A DNA stretch of 64,000 bases from Sinonovacula constricta. Lineage: Eukaryota > Mollusca > Bivalvia > Cardiida > Solecurtidae. The DNA is taken from contig CM017569.1 in NCBI GenBank assembly GCA_007844125.1, positions 8,150,995 through 8,214,994 on the forward strand. Direction: 5' to 3'. The notes under the pieces were generated by a model. It was not told the origin of the DNA. It did no database searches and saw nothing but the letters and a program-made list of their open reading frames with translations. A program made the position numbers and the translations under genes. Shown here in pieces: positions 11,769 to 22,255 of this stretch. Numbering within the stretch: the stretch's first letter is position 1; each line of letters opens with the position of its first letter.

Positions 11769-11967
11769 AATTTGCCTCCAATTACGTGATCTACTTCCAT
11801 TGGTACAACATGTTATTCTCTGCCAGAGTATGTCGGATTATTGTGGTGTGTGTTGTTTGTGCAGAATTTATTGTTTCTGAATGCACCTGACTCGTGGTTG
11901 TGATATCTGGTTTGTGTCTTCTGTGATTTTCTGGTGCAGGCGCAAGATTTTATGGTGCACTGAGATC

Positions 11968-11975
11968 TATATAAA
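11968..11975 (+). promoter_or_regulatory. TATA box in LTR of element B
   Basis: TATATAAA within ctatataaatag, about 157 bp into the LTR and 168 bp before the polyA signal. This is a normal U3/R layout. Confidence 0.65.
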
Positions 11976-12142
11976 TAGCTGTGAGTTTCCTCAGTCGAGG
12001 ACTCAAGTACTTTGAAGACGTTAGTGTGATTCGATCATATTTCCTTTATTTTTGTAAACTTTGGTTACATTATTTGGTTACACTAATACATCGTTGGTTG
12101 TTATTTAATATTCCTTAATATAAATTAAGCTGGAGTCCAACC

Positions 12143-12148
12143 AATAAA
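12143..12148 (+). promoter_or_regulatory. AATAAA polyadenylation signal in LTR of element B
   Basis: AATAAA lies 26 bp before the LTR end. Confidence 0.6.
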
Positions 12149-12179
12149 ACAACATCACTCCGGGTGCCGTAACAATTTT

Positions 12180-12197
12180 TGGTGTCATAGGTGGGAT
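12180..12197 (+). promoter_or_regulatory. Primer-binding site candidate of element B
   Basis: TGGTGTCATAGGTGGGAT lies just after the LTR. It starts with TGG, complementary to the CCA end of a tRNA; the tRNA species was not identified. Confidence 0.55.
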
Positions 12198-12244
12198 CCA
12201 TATTTTCAACTTGGATCCAGGAAAACGAACCCAGGGAAGTAGAT

Positions 12245-13400
12245 ATGGCGAATGCTGCTTTAGACGGGAGTGATGGCGAAATATTATGCAGAGATCTGAC
12301 CGAATCACCGACGAAAGAGGCGGCAGCGAGGTACAGCACAAGCAGCGTGAGTCAGCAACAGCACGCAGTAGGGCAGCGAAGTCACCTATCACAAGAAGTC
12401 ACACCTTCACCGTTTCAAGTGAGATGCTGCCAGTGATTACAAATATCCTGAAAAAATGTGCTTGCGGAGCTTCAGCAGCTAAAGCAATATATGTTAAGAC
12501 CTCAAACCAGCTTGCCTGCCCGTGATGCACGTGCTTAATCCCAAAAAGACTATCCGTAGGATGAAAATTCCAACTCTTCTAAATCCCGAGGTCTACCACG
12601 ATTAACGAATCCGCCAGATGACAGAGAGCAGGGTGATCGACGGCCGAGAAATCAATACGGTGCAGACCAGAATGTTTGACCATACAATCGGGGAGGAGAA
12701 AATACCAAGATCCCCGTATAGAGGGTCGGGTTGTTGAATTCCTGTATGGACAACTGCCCAGCTTTGTTTTGAGTGCCTACGATCAGGTAGTCGGAGAGTT
12801 AAAAAGTCGTTTCCGAGTGGTAGAAACGAGCAGGGCATTTGCCGCCAAATTGAGCCACCGACAGCAAAGACAGACAGCAGAAGAATATGCTGCTAAATTG
12901 AAGATGCTGTACGACAAAGCCCACGGGTACAGAGATAGGAGGACCCGTGGCAAAGATTTGGTACGCAAGTTTCTTGACGGACTTAGAGATGACGAGGCAA
13001 GATTTGATGTCGAGTTCCACAAAGAGCCAAAAACCATTGATGAGGCCGTATATCATGTAGTTAACTTCATACAAACAAGAAATATTGGCATGCACAGGAA
13101 CAGGAAATATGAGAGGAGGGCGCTGGATGGCGTTGAGAGCGGTGTATATGACATGGAAACAAAAACGTGCTACAAATGCAGAGTGATTGTGCGGCTTTAA
13201 GAAAGGAGTGCAACTGAACCCACAGACAGGGACCTTTTATTAAAGATCGTCGAACGGTTATAAAAAAAATAGAGAGCAGGTACACAGAAGCAAAGACAGT
13301 TCAGAAGAAGCAGTTCAGTAAGCCTAGTTAACAGTGTTTCAGATGCCGCGAAATGGGCCATTTTGCACGAGAATGTTCGAGCAGACGAGATCACAAGGAA
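12245..13400 (+). pseudogene. Element B gag
   Basis: The probable start is ATG 12,245 (MANAALDGSDGE), 48 bp after the primer-binding site. The frame breaks between 12,436 and 12,676. The main body at 12,676-13,200 has the helical capsid-like segment LKSRFRVVETSRAFAAKLS and RQQRQTAEEYAAKLKMLY, typical of Ty3/gypsy gag. After another frame change a nucleocapsid CCHC knuckle, CFRCREMGHFAREC, lies at 13,335-13,376. Confidence 0.8.
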
Positions 13401-13559
13401 AAACATAAGTCGTCGAATAGATTGAACAACAAAGCAAAAAACGCGATGCTGACGTGGCTTTAAACTTAGCAGGACCAGCCCGAGTGGCCAGGGGACGGAC
13501 CAATTAGGAAACGGCCACATAAGAGATGCAGAGGAAGAGTGTGTACTGAGTCGCGAAGG

Positions 13560-13770
13560 CGAACGAACCTCCAGGGCAGTAAAAGATCTGTGCATTGGTC
13601 TTTATGTGCAAGGGGAATAAGATGGAGTTAAGCTAGTTTTTACATCTGAAACTAGAGCAGCCATGACCGTCATATCCAGCAAAGTATATGACAAGATAGA
13701 AGAAAGCCGCAAACCTGTGCTTAGGAAAGTTCGGAATCTTCGCAGCGCAAATAGAATGCTAATAAGATAG
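13560..13770 (+). pseudogene. Element B protease remnant
   Basis: The frame from 13,621 reads GVKLVFTSETRAAMTVISSK and then VYDKI. By position and flanking residues this matches retroelement protease around its active-site Asp-Thr/Ser-Gly-Ala, but the motif reads Glu-Thr-Arg-Ala, so the catalytic Asp and Gly are lost. It runs into a GATA/GA-rich tract at about 13,760-13,808. Confidence 0.6.
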
Positions 13771-13839
13771 ATAGATAAAGAGAGAGACAGAGAGAGAGGA
13801 AGAGAGCGATATTTAATATCAGCCTGGGTTCCTATGTTA

Positions 13840-14534
13840 TGACGAGGGAAGTAGTCGTAGCGGAGATTGAGAATGAGGCCTTGCTGGGATTTCTTAATAA
13901 GGAGTGAGATGGGTCCGGCAGACTTGATGTTGAGCCAGGGGAAGATTTTTTTAACGGTGAAGGCAGACAATGCTTTCAAGTAGGAAGAGTGAGAAAGCTT
14001 AGGAAAGTAGCAGTGGCAGATGATTGTAAGCATTCAGAAGCGCTGATTGGTGTGAGGGTCGAAAGGCGAAAAGAAGATGATGACCTTGACAGTGCATATG
14101 TCGTAGAGCCAAATGAGTCGTTTACGGACAACTATCAGCTAGTGATGGCAGCTACGCTTATCGACATAAACAGAACATATACATGTACAGTCAGGGTAAT
14201 GAACCCGATGAGCGAAGAAGTGCCGTTGAAGCAGGTTTCAGCCATAGGTGTTGCCGAAGAGGTAGAACGAGTGGTGAGCACAGTTACGGAGGATGTAGAG
14301 CAACGAAATAACTTGAGCAGAGTGAGAAAGTTTAAATCCCGGAAGAAAGATGTGAGAACTATGACAAGAGAAGACATTAAAGAACACTTTGATATACCAA
14401 ACCATTTAGAGGCGCTGTTTCACAAGTCCGTAGACGCGGAAAGCACAGCTGAAAGATCAACCGTTGCGGGATTACTTGCCAAATTTGCGGATATCTTTTC
14501 AAAGATGTGTGGGACCTCGGAAGCACGAAACTAG
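13840..14534 (+). pseudogene. Element B pol segment before RT
   Basis: After REVVVAEIENEALLGFLNKE and a TGA (near 13,900), an open stretch at 13,989-14,534 includes RTYTCTVRVMNPMSEEVPLK (beta-rich linker), then HLEALFHKSVD and VAGLLAKFADIFSK, the usual lead-in to RT. Confidence 0.75.
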
Positions 14535-15290
14535 TGGAGCATATCATCGGTACGGGTGAGGCTGCGCCTATAAAACATAGACCACGCAGAGTCCCGATGG
14601 CATACGAAGCTAAAGAAAAAGCAGCTATAAATGATCTTTTGAAGAAGGGCGTTTTTCAGAAGAGCACATCACCATGGGCTAGCCCGATTGTGTTCGTTAG
14701 GAAAAAATCTGGAGCGGTAAGACCATGTGTGGATTATCGCAGGGTTAATGCATTGGTAAAACCAGACATATTTCCACTTTCTATAATTCAAGACTGCTTA
14801 GATGCTGTGGCCGGCTCAAGTCTGTTTAGCTCATTAGATCAATCCAGTGGCTATTTCCAGATTCCTCTTACGAAGATAGATATCCCGAAGAGTGCTTTCG
14901 TGTGCAAGTATAGGCTCTTCGAAATGTCACGAATGCCATTTGGACTCAATAACAGTGGTAGCACATTTCAACTTACTATGAAACTTATTCTTCAAGGCTT
15001 GCAATGGCAAACATGCAAACATGCCTTGTATACGTAGATGACATAATTGTTAATGAAGCAACCTTCGAGGAACCCATTCAGCGCGTCGAAGAAGTCCTTA
15101 GTAGAATCAATCAAGCTGGGTTAAAACTACATCCAGATTAGTGTCAACTGCTGCGGCATGACGTGTTGTTCTTAGGCCACATTGTATTCAAAGATGGCGT
15201 GCGGCCCAATCCGACGAACATTGCCAAGATACACAGTTGGCCCAGACCAAATACCCCTCGACAGGTAAAACCATTTTCGCAATGGCTTCT
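14507..15290 (+). pseudogene. Element B reverse transcriptase
   Basis: Contains KHRPRRVPMAYEAKEKAAI, SPWASPIVFVRKKSG, RPCVDYRRVNALV, SSLDQSSGYFQIPL and RMPFGLNNSGSTFQLTM. A frame change near 15,020 then leads to YVDD at 15,031-15,042. In the shifted frame KLHPD is followed by TAG (about 15,139-15,141), where Lys would be expected, then LGHIVFKDGVRPNP. The catalytic residues survive but the reading frame does not. Confidence 0.9.
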
Positions 15291-15842
15291 TATTACAGAC
15301 GCTTTGTAATGGACTTCGCAAAAATCGCAAAACCATTGACGGATCTGCGCAAAAAAGGCGTTGAATTTAAATGGACGAATTACTGCGAAATGGCATTTGA
15401 AAAGCTGAAGCAACAACTTACCAGTGCAAATGTGATAGGTTGCCTAGATGTAGACGCCTCAGGATCAGGCATTGGGGCTATTCTAGCCCAAATACAAGAG
15501 GGGCGGGAATGCGTGATAGCATACACCAGTCAGTCGCTCAACAAGGCAGCGAGAAATTACGGCATTACAGAAAAGGAGCTGCTTGCTGTGGTTTAACTTG
15601 TGCAGTATTTTCGGCAGTATCTAATTGGGAGACGTTTCATTGCTTGTCATCAAGCACTAGTATGGATATTCAAATTGAAGGAACCATATGGGAAGATATC
15701 CCGATCGATAGAGACATTGGCACCGTTCAATTTGGTGATTGAGTATAGACCCGGTTTTAAACAACCACACTGCGATGCACTATCAAGGTGCGAAAACCCG
15801 CGAGATTGTAATGCGCTGAGGCAGACACTTCCGAGCCCCTGA
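15290..15842 (+). pseudogene. Element B RNase H
   Basis: Begins with YYRRFVMDFAKIAKPLTDL (RT connection), then DASGSGIGAILAQ carrying the first acidic residue and YGITEKELLAVV. It is then interrupted by TAA (15,594-15,596) and resumes in the same frame with LVQYFRQYLIGRRF and QPHCDALSRC. Confidence 0.85.
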
Positions 15843-16269
15843 AGTGTGGTCCATGTACGAAATAACAAAGGCGGGCAGACGTGATGAATTTGGGCGCCGA
15901 CAGTGGCGATAGAGTTCAGAGTAATGAAAAACAGGTAAAACTCAAGGTAGTAACAAAAGGTCGGGAGTCCCTAAATAATAGGTTCAATGATGCGGATAAA
16001 AGTGACTTTGAGATAAGACAACAAAAATGATGTAGATATCGCCCCAATCTTTACCGCTTTTGTGGCTGGTAAAAGACCTAGGTCAGAAGACTTAGAACGC
16101 GAAAGTGCCGCAACCAGGTATTATTGGACCCTATGGGACTCCTTGGCGCTCAGAAACAGAACACTGTCCAGAAGGTATATGAATCACAGCGGCACAGAAA
16201 GTCACCTACAGTTAATAACGCCATCTGATCTTAGGGAAAACGCCCAAAACAAGCACACGAATGTGTTCT

Positions 16270-17035
16270 CTCTGGTCATATGGGGGCAAAGAGACCCAAG
16301 AAGGAGAAACAAAACCACCATTGTTACAACTTAAAAGAAGACGTTCAGCTATATGTCCAAGCATGTGACATTTGTGCGGCTTATAAATTACCTCAGAAAA
16401 CACACAGAGCCCCCATGGGTCACCTAGCCAGTGGCGCTCCATGGGATACACTTGCGATAGACTTTCTTTGACCTCTGTCGCTTACAAAGAATGGGAATAA
16501 GTAAATTATGGTTATGGCGGACCACTTTACCAAATACGTAGAGGTGGTAGCCGTCCAGTCCCAGCTGTGCCTTGATAGTCGCCAATGAGTTCATTGCAAG
16601 ATTGGGTTGTCCTTTATCAATACATACCGACCAGGGTAGCACATTTGAGAGCACGATTTTCAAAGATATTTGAAATCCGAAAAAAAAGAAGTTCCCCTAG
16701 AAATCCTAAGGGCAATGGTTTAACAGAACACTGATCAAGATGATCAAAGGATATTTGGTAGATCAGGAAAAGTGGGACTTGTATGTGGGGTGCCTTGCGG
16801 AGCATACTGCTCGACACCAAGCGAAGCAACTTACATTAGCCCAAATATGATGTGTTGTGGAAGAGAAGTCAGATTACCGGCTGATTTAGTTTTGGGGTAT
16901 GCATCCGAACATAAACCGATTTCCGCAGGTGAACATGTCCAGAAAATTCGGAAGAAAATGGATAAGGCTCATCACATTGCAAGAAACTTTATGCAAAGGT
17001 GTTCAAAAAGGAGTAACGACAGGTACGATGTCTAA
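16270..17035 (+). pseudogene. Element B integrase
   Basis: The Cys pair of the zinc domain is in QACDICAAYK near 16,360. It is followed by HRAPMGHLASGAPWDTLAID with the first core Asp region, MVMADHFTKYVEV near 16,510, IHTDQGSTFEST near 16,620 (second core Asp), and ATYISPNMMCCGREVRLPAD near 16,830-16,880. The frame changes at least four times and the catalytic Glu region (about 16,700-16,760) is unreadable. Confidence 0.85.
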
Positions 17036-17227
17036 TGTAGTTGGAGCCAGTACCAGGCAGGAGACGTGTGGCTCTTACATGAAGCACGGAAAATCGGTAT
17101 TTCCCCAAAGCTTAAAAGAAAATAAACTATGCTATGAAGAATAAACCAAAAGAAAGTTATGGCGAGGTACAGAATGATAGCTCATGTGTAGAAATACCAT
17201 ATACCACTCGACCAAACGCCTTATTAC

Positions 17228-17299
17228 TGTACCTTGTGCAAGGTGAGATATACTACACAAAAATCTTTGGAAGAATACGTTGAATCCCACCCTAACCAT
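17228..17299 (+). other. Possible C2H2-type finger at end of element B pol
   Basis: One frame reads YCTLCKVRY...EYVESHPNH, giving Cys-X2-Cys and His-X2-His separated by 16 residues. The spacing is longer than the classic 12. It lies downstream of the GPY/F-like region (YQAGDVWLLHEARK near 17,050). It may be a terminal targeting module or a chance match in decayed sequence. Confidence 0.3.
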
Positions 17300-17480
17300 G
17301 CCACAGCAGTTAAACGATATGGCAGTGAACCTTCAGCGTGCCTTGTGCATAACCCTAACCCAAGGAAAGTTGTTGAAGGGACAGACTACCGCCAAACCCG
17401 ATCCGAAGAGTGTTTGGCAGCTGCACAGACAATTATTGTTATATTTGCCGCGCTTTTATTACGGTTTGATTGGTTCTGAA

Positions 17481-17892
17481 TAAGGCAGAAACTGTAAATA
17501 TTGTGTTTTTGTGTTGTTGTTTTTAAAAAAAACCATCACATCTTATATACCAAGAAATTGTTTTCCACCAGAATGACATTGAAGAGTTTGAATAAGTGCA
17601 GTCCTGTTTACTTGAACATACAAATTTGAAAAGAGAAGGGTCGCCGTTTTCGGCGAGCAGTAACTGCTCATAAGTGCTATCAGACGCGACCAAAATACAA
17701 TGAGTTCTAAATTTACCACCAGTTATTATTTGGTTGGTGGTAGACCAACACCATCTGGACCACCTAAAGTAAGGGGCTCCGCGACAATCGTTTCGATTTA
17801 TTTCATTTCGACAGTACTACTCCCGTGTGATCTAAATCTACATCCCGATTGCAAACCTGGTATTGAGCTGCAAAAGGCATTGAAGGGCACTT
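17481..17892. other. Unassigned stretch with three short hairpins
   Basis: No gene seen. Between 17,641 and 17,755 lie cgccg-tttt-cggcg, GAGCAGT-a-ACTGCTC, and an accacc...ggtggt pair enclosing 15 bp. No known RNA family was recognised. Confidence 0.4.
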
Positions 17893-18800
17893 ATGAATAT
17901 TCATAAATGTTAACGAGAATCTAAAAATAGACTTTATTTTTCAAAAGTTGATTCTTTTCATTCAAAAGCAATTTTCAAACAAACTGAACGGTTTTTAAAG
18001 TTATATATGTACCACTAGTTGTCTAACAGATGTTGGTCTAAGTTTCATATGATTTTGTTCCTTTTGTGATTTTTTATTTATTTTCGTCTAAATTTTGCTT
18101 ATTCAATCTAAATGCATAATTTAGCTAGAAGTCTGCTTATAACTAACCATGACTTTGAAGAATAATTTTTGTATCATTTTTGTGGAGGCTATCACTAAAC
18201 TTAGAGTTGAAATAATTAATGCAAATTAGCCAAAAAAAAAGTTTAGTCTAACATATGTTGGTCTAAGTTTCATATAATTTGGTTCATTTTGTGATGTTTT
18301 ATGATTTTTTGAAAATTATTTTCATTTTAATTTTGCTCTTTCAATCTTAAGGCCTAATTTGGTTAGAAGTATTCTTATAACTAGCCATAATGTTGCAGAA
18401 TAAATTTTATATCGCTGCTTAAATGAAAGCTATCGCTAAACTTAGATTTAACATTATTAATTGTGTAACTGAATATTCATACACATCATTGAGATTCTAA
18501 AAAAGACTTTAATTTCGAAAAGTTAATTCAAATTTATTTCATTTAAAAAACATATTCAAACTAACTGAACAATTTTAAAAGTTAAATAGACACCTCTCTT
18601 AGTCTGACATAAGTTGATCTATTTATTGATATTTTACGACTTTATATTTAACTTCTATGAAATGTTCATGATTGAGTTTAGTATTGCTTATAACTTACTG
18701 GTAAAATCAGTTATCAATTATATTGAAGACTATCTCTAAGCCAAGATTTGAAATTAATAGGTATGCAAGTTATCCTTAATAAATATTCATGAATCTTAAT
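17893..18800 (+). repeat. Left arm of large inverted repeat (diverged tandem units)
   Basis: At least three diverged units share blocks such as gaatattcat, gagaatct, gttggtctaagtttcat, tttgctc/tattcaatct and gttagaagt...tataact. Corresponding segments at 18,020, 18,243 and 18,470-18,620 are in direct orientation. The same blocks reappear inverted at 21,700-22,255. Confidence 0.7.
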
Positions 18801-21209
18801 TAAAAGGTAAAATGAATATATATTTTTTAAATTGCTATATCTTTCATCTAAGTCACATTCTTATAAATTAAAAAATTAATTCATTACATCTTTTTACCTC
18901 TCATGATAATTATTATTTTTTTTTTTTAAACCATATAATGTAATAAAGGGTTTTTAAATGTCCCCTAAAAATGGAAAACAATAATTTCTTGCATTATTAA
19001 ATGCTTGAATGTCTTTTTACATCTAAAATAAATATTCTTTTGTAATAATTTTGCAATTTTGACATCTGATTCTTACATTGTAATAAGTGAACTAAAGCAA
19101 AGTGATGAATAAAAAATATGACCCAGTTGATGTGATATTATAATATTTTTCTTCTGGTATCAAATATTTTTATCTTTTCAGTTAATGGTACTATTCAAGC
19201 TTAAAGTAAATCATACGTTAGAAAGAAATCTGTGTCATTGGGGACAACAGATACAAGTGGAAGTTAAAAGGAAGATTTGGATTAGTACATTAATTTAGGT
19301 TAAATTTCCATGTGGGGATATAATCAAAGAATTTTCTGAAGGTGATATTAGAGAATACAGATACTTTTAAGGCATTTTAAAATGAATTAAAGGTATATAT
19401 CAGCAGTGACTTTGATCACTTGGTTATTTTAGGGCATGCGAAAACATAAATAAGTAAGGTATGACATAAAAACATGATGTCTGTAATTATAATTTGTATT
19501 AAATATACTGGATTTATTCTTCTCAAATGCATATTCTACAAAGTAAAATCTGAGAGGTTAATTACTCTAACGTTAACCTAAATATTCAAATTAGGTCAAG
19601 TCACACTGTGCATGTATTGACACAAATGAAAAGAAGATTCACTAGCAAATTATCTAACAATAATAAACATATCCTTCACAAAATTAAACTTTGCACTAAA
19701 GGTGAAAATGTTCCTTATAAAAAAGAATTGATAGCGTTGTAATTGATTTACAAAGTACTGGCATACCTGGTGTTTCATAACGTGTTCAACAACTGAGATT
19801 AGTAACTGAAATCAGTATCTGGCATCGCCCATATGGTATCACATCTACATATTGGTGCAGGATGCATTTATTATATTTTAATTTATTTAATATACTGACA
19901 GTCTGTCCAAGCATATCACTGTGGCCACCTGATATGTTTCCAGAACATAAAGCCCTCAGATGATTTCCATAAATGACCCGAGTTTTAAATGGCCAGCAAA
20001 AGTTTTGTCAATTCATGTAAGGTGGAGCATTCTGAGGACGTCAGGGCTGGGGTTTTTAAGTCCAATGTTGGATAGAAAGTCAATATTGCTATAAATGAGC
20101 ACACCAAACTATAAATCGGTTATCCATTATTCAATAAACTGAGACATAAAGTTTAATTTATGAAGCCAATATTGCAAAAGTTTGGATAAAATACAGTAGT
20201 CCAATTTTTTTAAATTTGCTTTTGATATAATTGTCACTAAAACAAATATCAAATTGTCACGTTATCTTGATTTGATTTTATATGTATATATTTATTGATT
20301 ATACAAAATGTGTACATTTTAAAGTGTTCATTAATTAAATTGATGTTATCCAAGGGATAAGATAGAAATGATGCCATAACTGACTTGAACATCACAAAGA
20401 AAAAAAATCTTAACATTAAATTTGACATTCAGCTAAGAATTGTTTTCTGATAGAATGAATTCCTGCTTTCTTATAGCAGAAAACAGTAGTAGACAGCACA
20501 CATTGATGCTAAATGTGACATGATGTTGGCATGTGGCAAATATTTTGAACAAGTCAGAAAATTGAAGCATAACAAAACAAATTTACTGCTTCATATAACA
20601 AGGGATTAACATCAAATAAATTGTACAGTCTATAAACTCTGATTTCCTGTTGCAGTTTGAGCTTAATTAAAGTAAAGGTTTCATTTCCTAAGTCAAAGGA
20701 TAAGACAATGAAAGGTGGTAAATGTAACAACATTGTTCAAAAATAAAATTACATGTTTGTTTCGTTAATAGATATGGTTTTGTCTTTCTACTAGGGAATA
20801 TTGCGGAAAGATTCCCAAAAACATGCAAAGAGGTTGTCCACAAATGTTTCGAAGTGTTGGACATATCAATGTACTATAATTTACTATAATGTTGGTGAAA
20901 AAGAATGCACCACATTGGATAGTAAACAATTATTTACAGATTTTACCATGTGAAACCTTGCACAGTAAACAAATGGCAATAAAAGTCTTAAAAGAATATA
21001 ATACAATATCAAATGTCGATATAAAGTGAACTTGAAAATGATAGGAACTGATAAAAAATTTAGCAGTTCCCACTTTCTTAACCTTAAAGATAAAGTCAAG
21101 AAAATAATGTACTTCATTCATTTAGAAAATCTGAGAAATAATTAAACAAAAACAATTTTAAGTGTTTAACATATTTTTTCCCATTTCAATAAATTATTAA
21201 TACCTAGTT
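18801..21209. other. AT-rich interior of the inverted repeat, no gene recognised
   Basis: No convincing ORF was found. Plus-strand frames such as 20,797-20,955 (opens after a tctactag acceptor-like site) are short and lack known motifs. Confidence 0.4.
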
Positions 21210-21486
21210 TATAAGGGATGGGATGGGATTTGCCAGCATTTCTGTCGATACTGTGCAATGACATTTCTATCATTATAGCTCTGGGGCACTTATGAGGTGC
21301 CCAGGGACTGAACCGGGCCAGTCCACTATACTGACACCGACCAGTCAGGCGTAATGCTGTCCCCTTAGCCCAAGCCTTAGAAGGGAAGCACAAACTTTAA
21401 AGTCTTTGGTTTGACCCGGCTGGGGTTTGAACCCGTGACCTCCCGCTCTGCAAGCCGATGCTCTACCAGTTGAGCTATTGCGGCTG
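21210..21486 (-). mobile_element. tRNA-derived SINE
   Basis: On the minus strand the 5' head at 21,486-21,412 is tRNA-like: A box TAGCTCAACTGGTAGAGC at 21,477-21,460 and B box GGTTCAAACC at 21,433-21,424, with an anticodon-loop-like TTGCAGA between. Stem mismatches and a roughly 200-bp unrelated body ending near 21,210 show this is a SINE, not a working tRNA gene. Transcription would be by RNA polymerase III from the internal boxes. Confidence 0.8.
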
Positions 21487-21699
21487 GATAGTTTATAAGG
21501 ATTTGAAGGTGTAGCATAAAATCACTTATAGAACAATTACTAGAAACTTTCATCTACACTAAAAAGATTTTCAGTTAAATGCTTGAAATCCTATGTAAAA
21601 GTATGAAAAAAGGAATAAAAAACAAATTACAACAAATAATGACCGAAAATTTATTTCGTGTTAAAGTGAACAGTGTAAGCTCACGATTAAGGATTTTGA

Positions 21700-22255
21700 A
21701 TATTCATGAGAATTTATTAGCATAATATTTTAAATCTTAGTCCAAAGGACTAGTCAATTACTGTTTTTCCATGATATGAATAGCTATATGTAGGTTTTTA
21801 ACATATTCGTGTGTAAAAAATTAATGCAAAAAATCATGCAAAATTGATAAAATTGAACTTACACAAACACGTATCAGATTAAGAAAAGTGCCTACTAAAC
21901 TTTTAAAACAGTAAAGTTTGTTCAAATATGACTTTTAAATAAAATAAATTTGAATTAACTTGTCAAAATTGACATCTATCATTAGATTCTCATTAATATG
22001 TATGAATATTCATGTAAGCTAATTTACATAATTTATACTTTTCAATCGATATAAAAATTATTCTTTAACGTTATGGCAAGTTATAGGCAGACTTCTAACC
22101 GAATTAGGCATTAAGATTGAATGAGCAAAATTTAAATGAAAATATATAATTTTAAAAAATAACAAAATGAACCAAATTATATTTAACCAAGACCAACATG
22201 TGCTAGAGTAATAGGATTATGTAATTAACTTTAGAAACTGTTTAGTTTATCCAGC
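21700..22255 (-). repeat. Right arm of large inverted repeat
   Basis: The reverse complement matches the left arm through a long collinear series: aaagtta, gttggtct, ataatttggttcattttgt, ttttgctcattcaatctta, cggttagaagtctgcctata, then gaatattcatac and gttaattcaaatttat. Identity looks around 70-80% by eye with small gaps. Confidence 0.75.

Larger units (their letters stand above)
7240..11800 (-). mobile_element. Ty3/gypsy-type LTR retrotransposon A, degenerate, interrupted
   Basis: Reading on the minus strand, the order is CCHC knuckle (11.6 kb), aspartic protease (11.36 kb), RT (10.8-10.1 kb), RNase H (10.0-9.5 kb), integrase (9.3-8.65 kb), then after a 748-bp interruption the integrase C-terminal part (7.9-7.24 kb). 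This PR-RT-RH-IN order is the Ty3/gypsy order. Many stops and frameshifts make it inactive. The gag N-terminus and 5' LTR are missing; the remnant ends near 11,800, right where the LTR of element B starts on the other strand. No 3' LTR was found below 7,240. Confidence 0.85.
11811..12174 (+). repeat. 5' LTR of element B
   Basis: Starts TGTTATTCTC and ends GCCGTAACA, so it has TGTTA...TAACA termini and is 364 bp long. It holds TATATAAA at 11,968-11,975 and AATAAA at 12,143-12,148 in the correct order, and is followed 5 bp later by a primer-binding-site-like sequence. Confidence 0.75.
11811..17480 (+). mobile_element. Ty3/gypsy-type LTR retrotransposon B, degenerate
   Basis: Plus-strand order: 5' LTR (11,811-12,174), primer-binding site (12,180), gag (12,245-13,400), protease remnant (13,620), RT (14,507-15,290), RNase H (15,290-15,842), integrase (16,270-17,035), and a possible C-terminal finger (17,228). 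It has many frameshifts and in-frame stops, including a TAG in RT near 15,139 and a TAA in RNase H near 15,594. No 3' LTR matching the 5' LTR could be recognised after 17,480, so the copy is truncated or its end is too diverged. It abuts the truncated end of element A, suggesting insertion of B into A or recombination between them. Confidence 0.85.

Noticed and set aside
17400..17700. 3' LTR of element B
   Set aside because: A TGTTAT occurs near 17,437, but the following sequence does not match the 5' LTR, and no TATATAAA or matching end was found.
20797..20955. Possible plus-strand exon after a tctactag acceptor-like site
   Set aside because: Only about 53 codons, with no recognisable domain and no partner exon found.
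21412..21486. Functional tRNA gene
   Set aside because: A and B boxes are present, but the anticodon and T stems have mismatches and the sequence continues into a SINE body.
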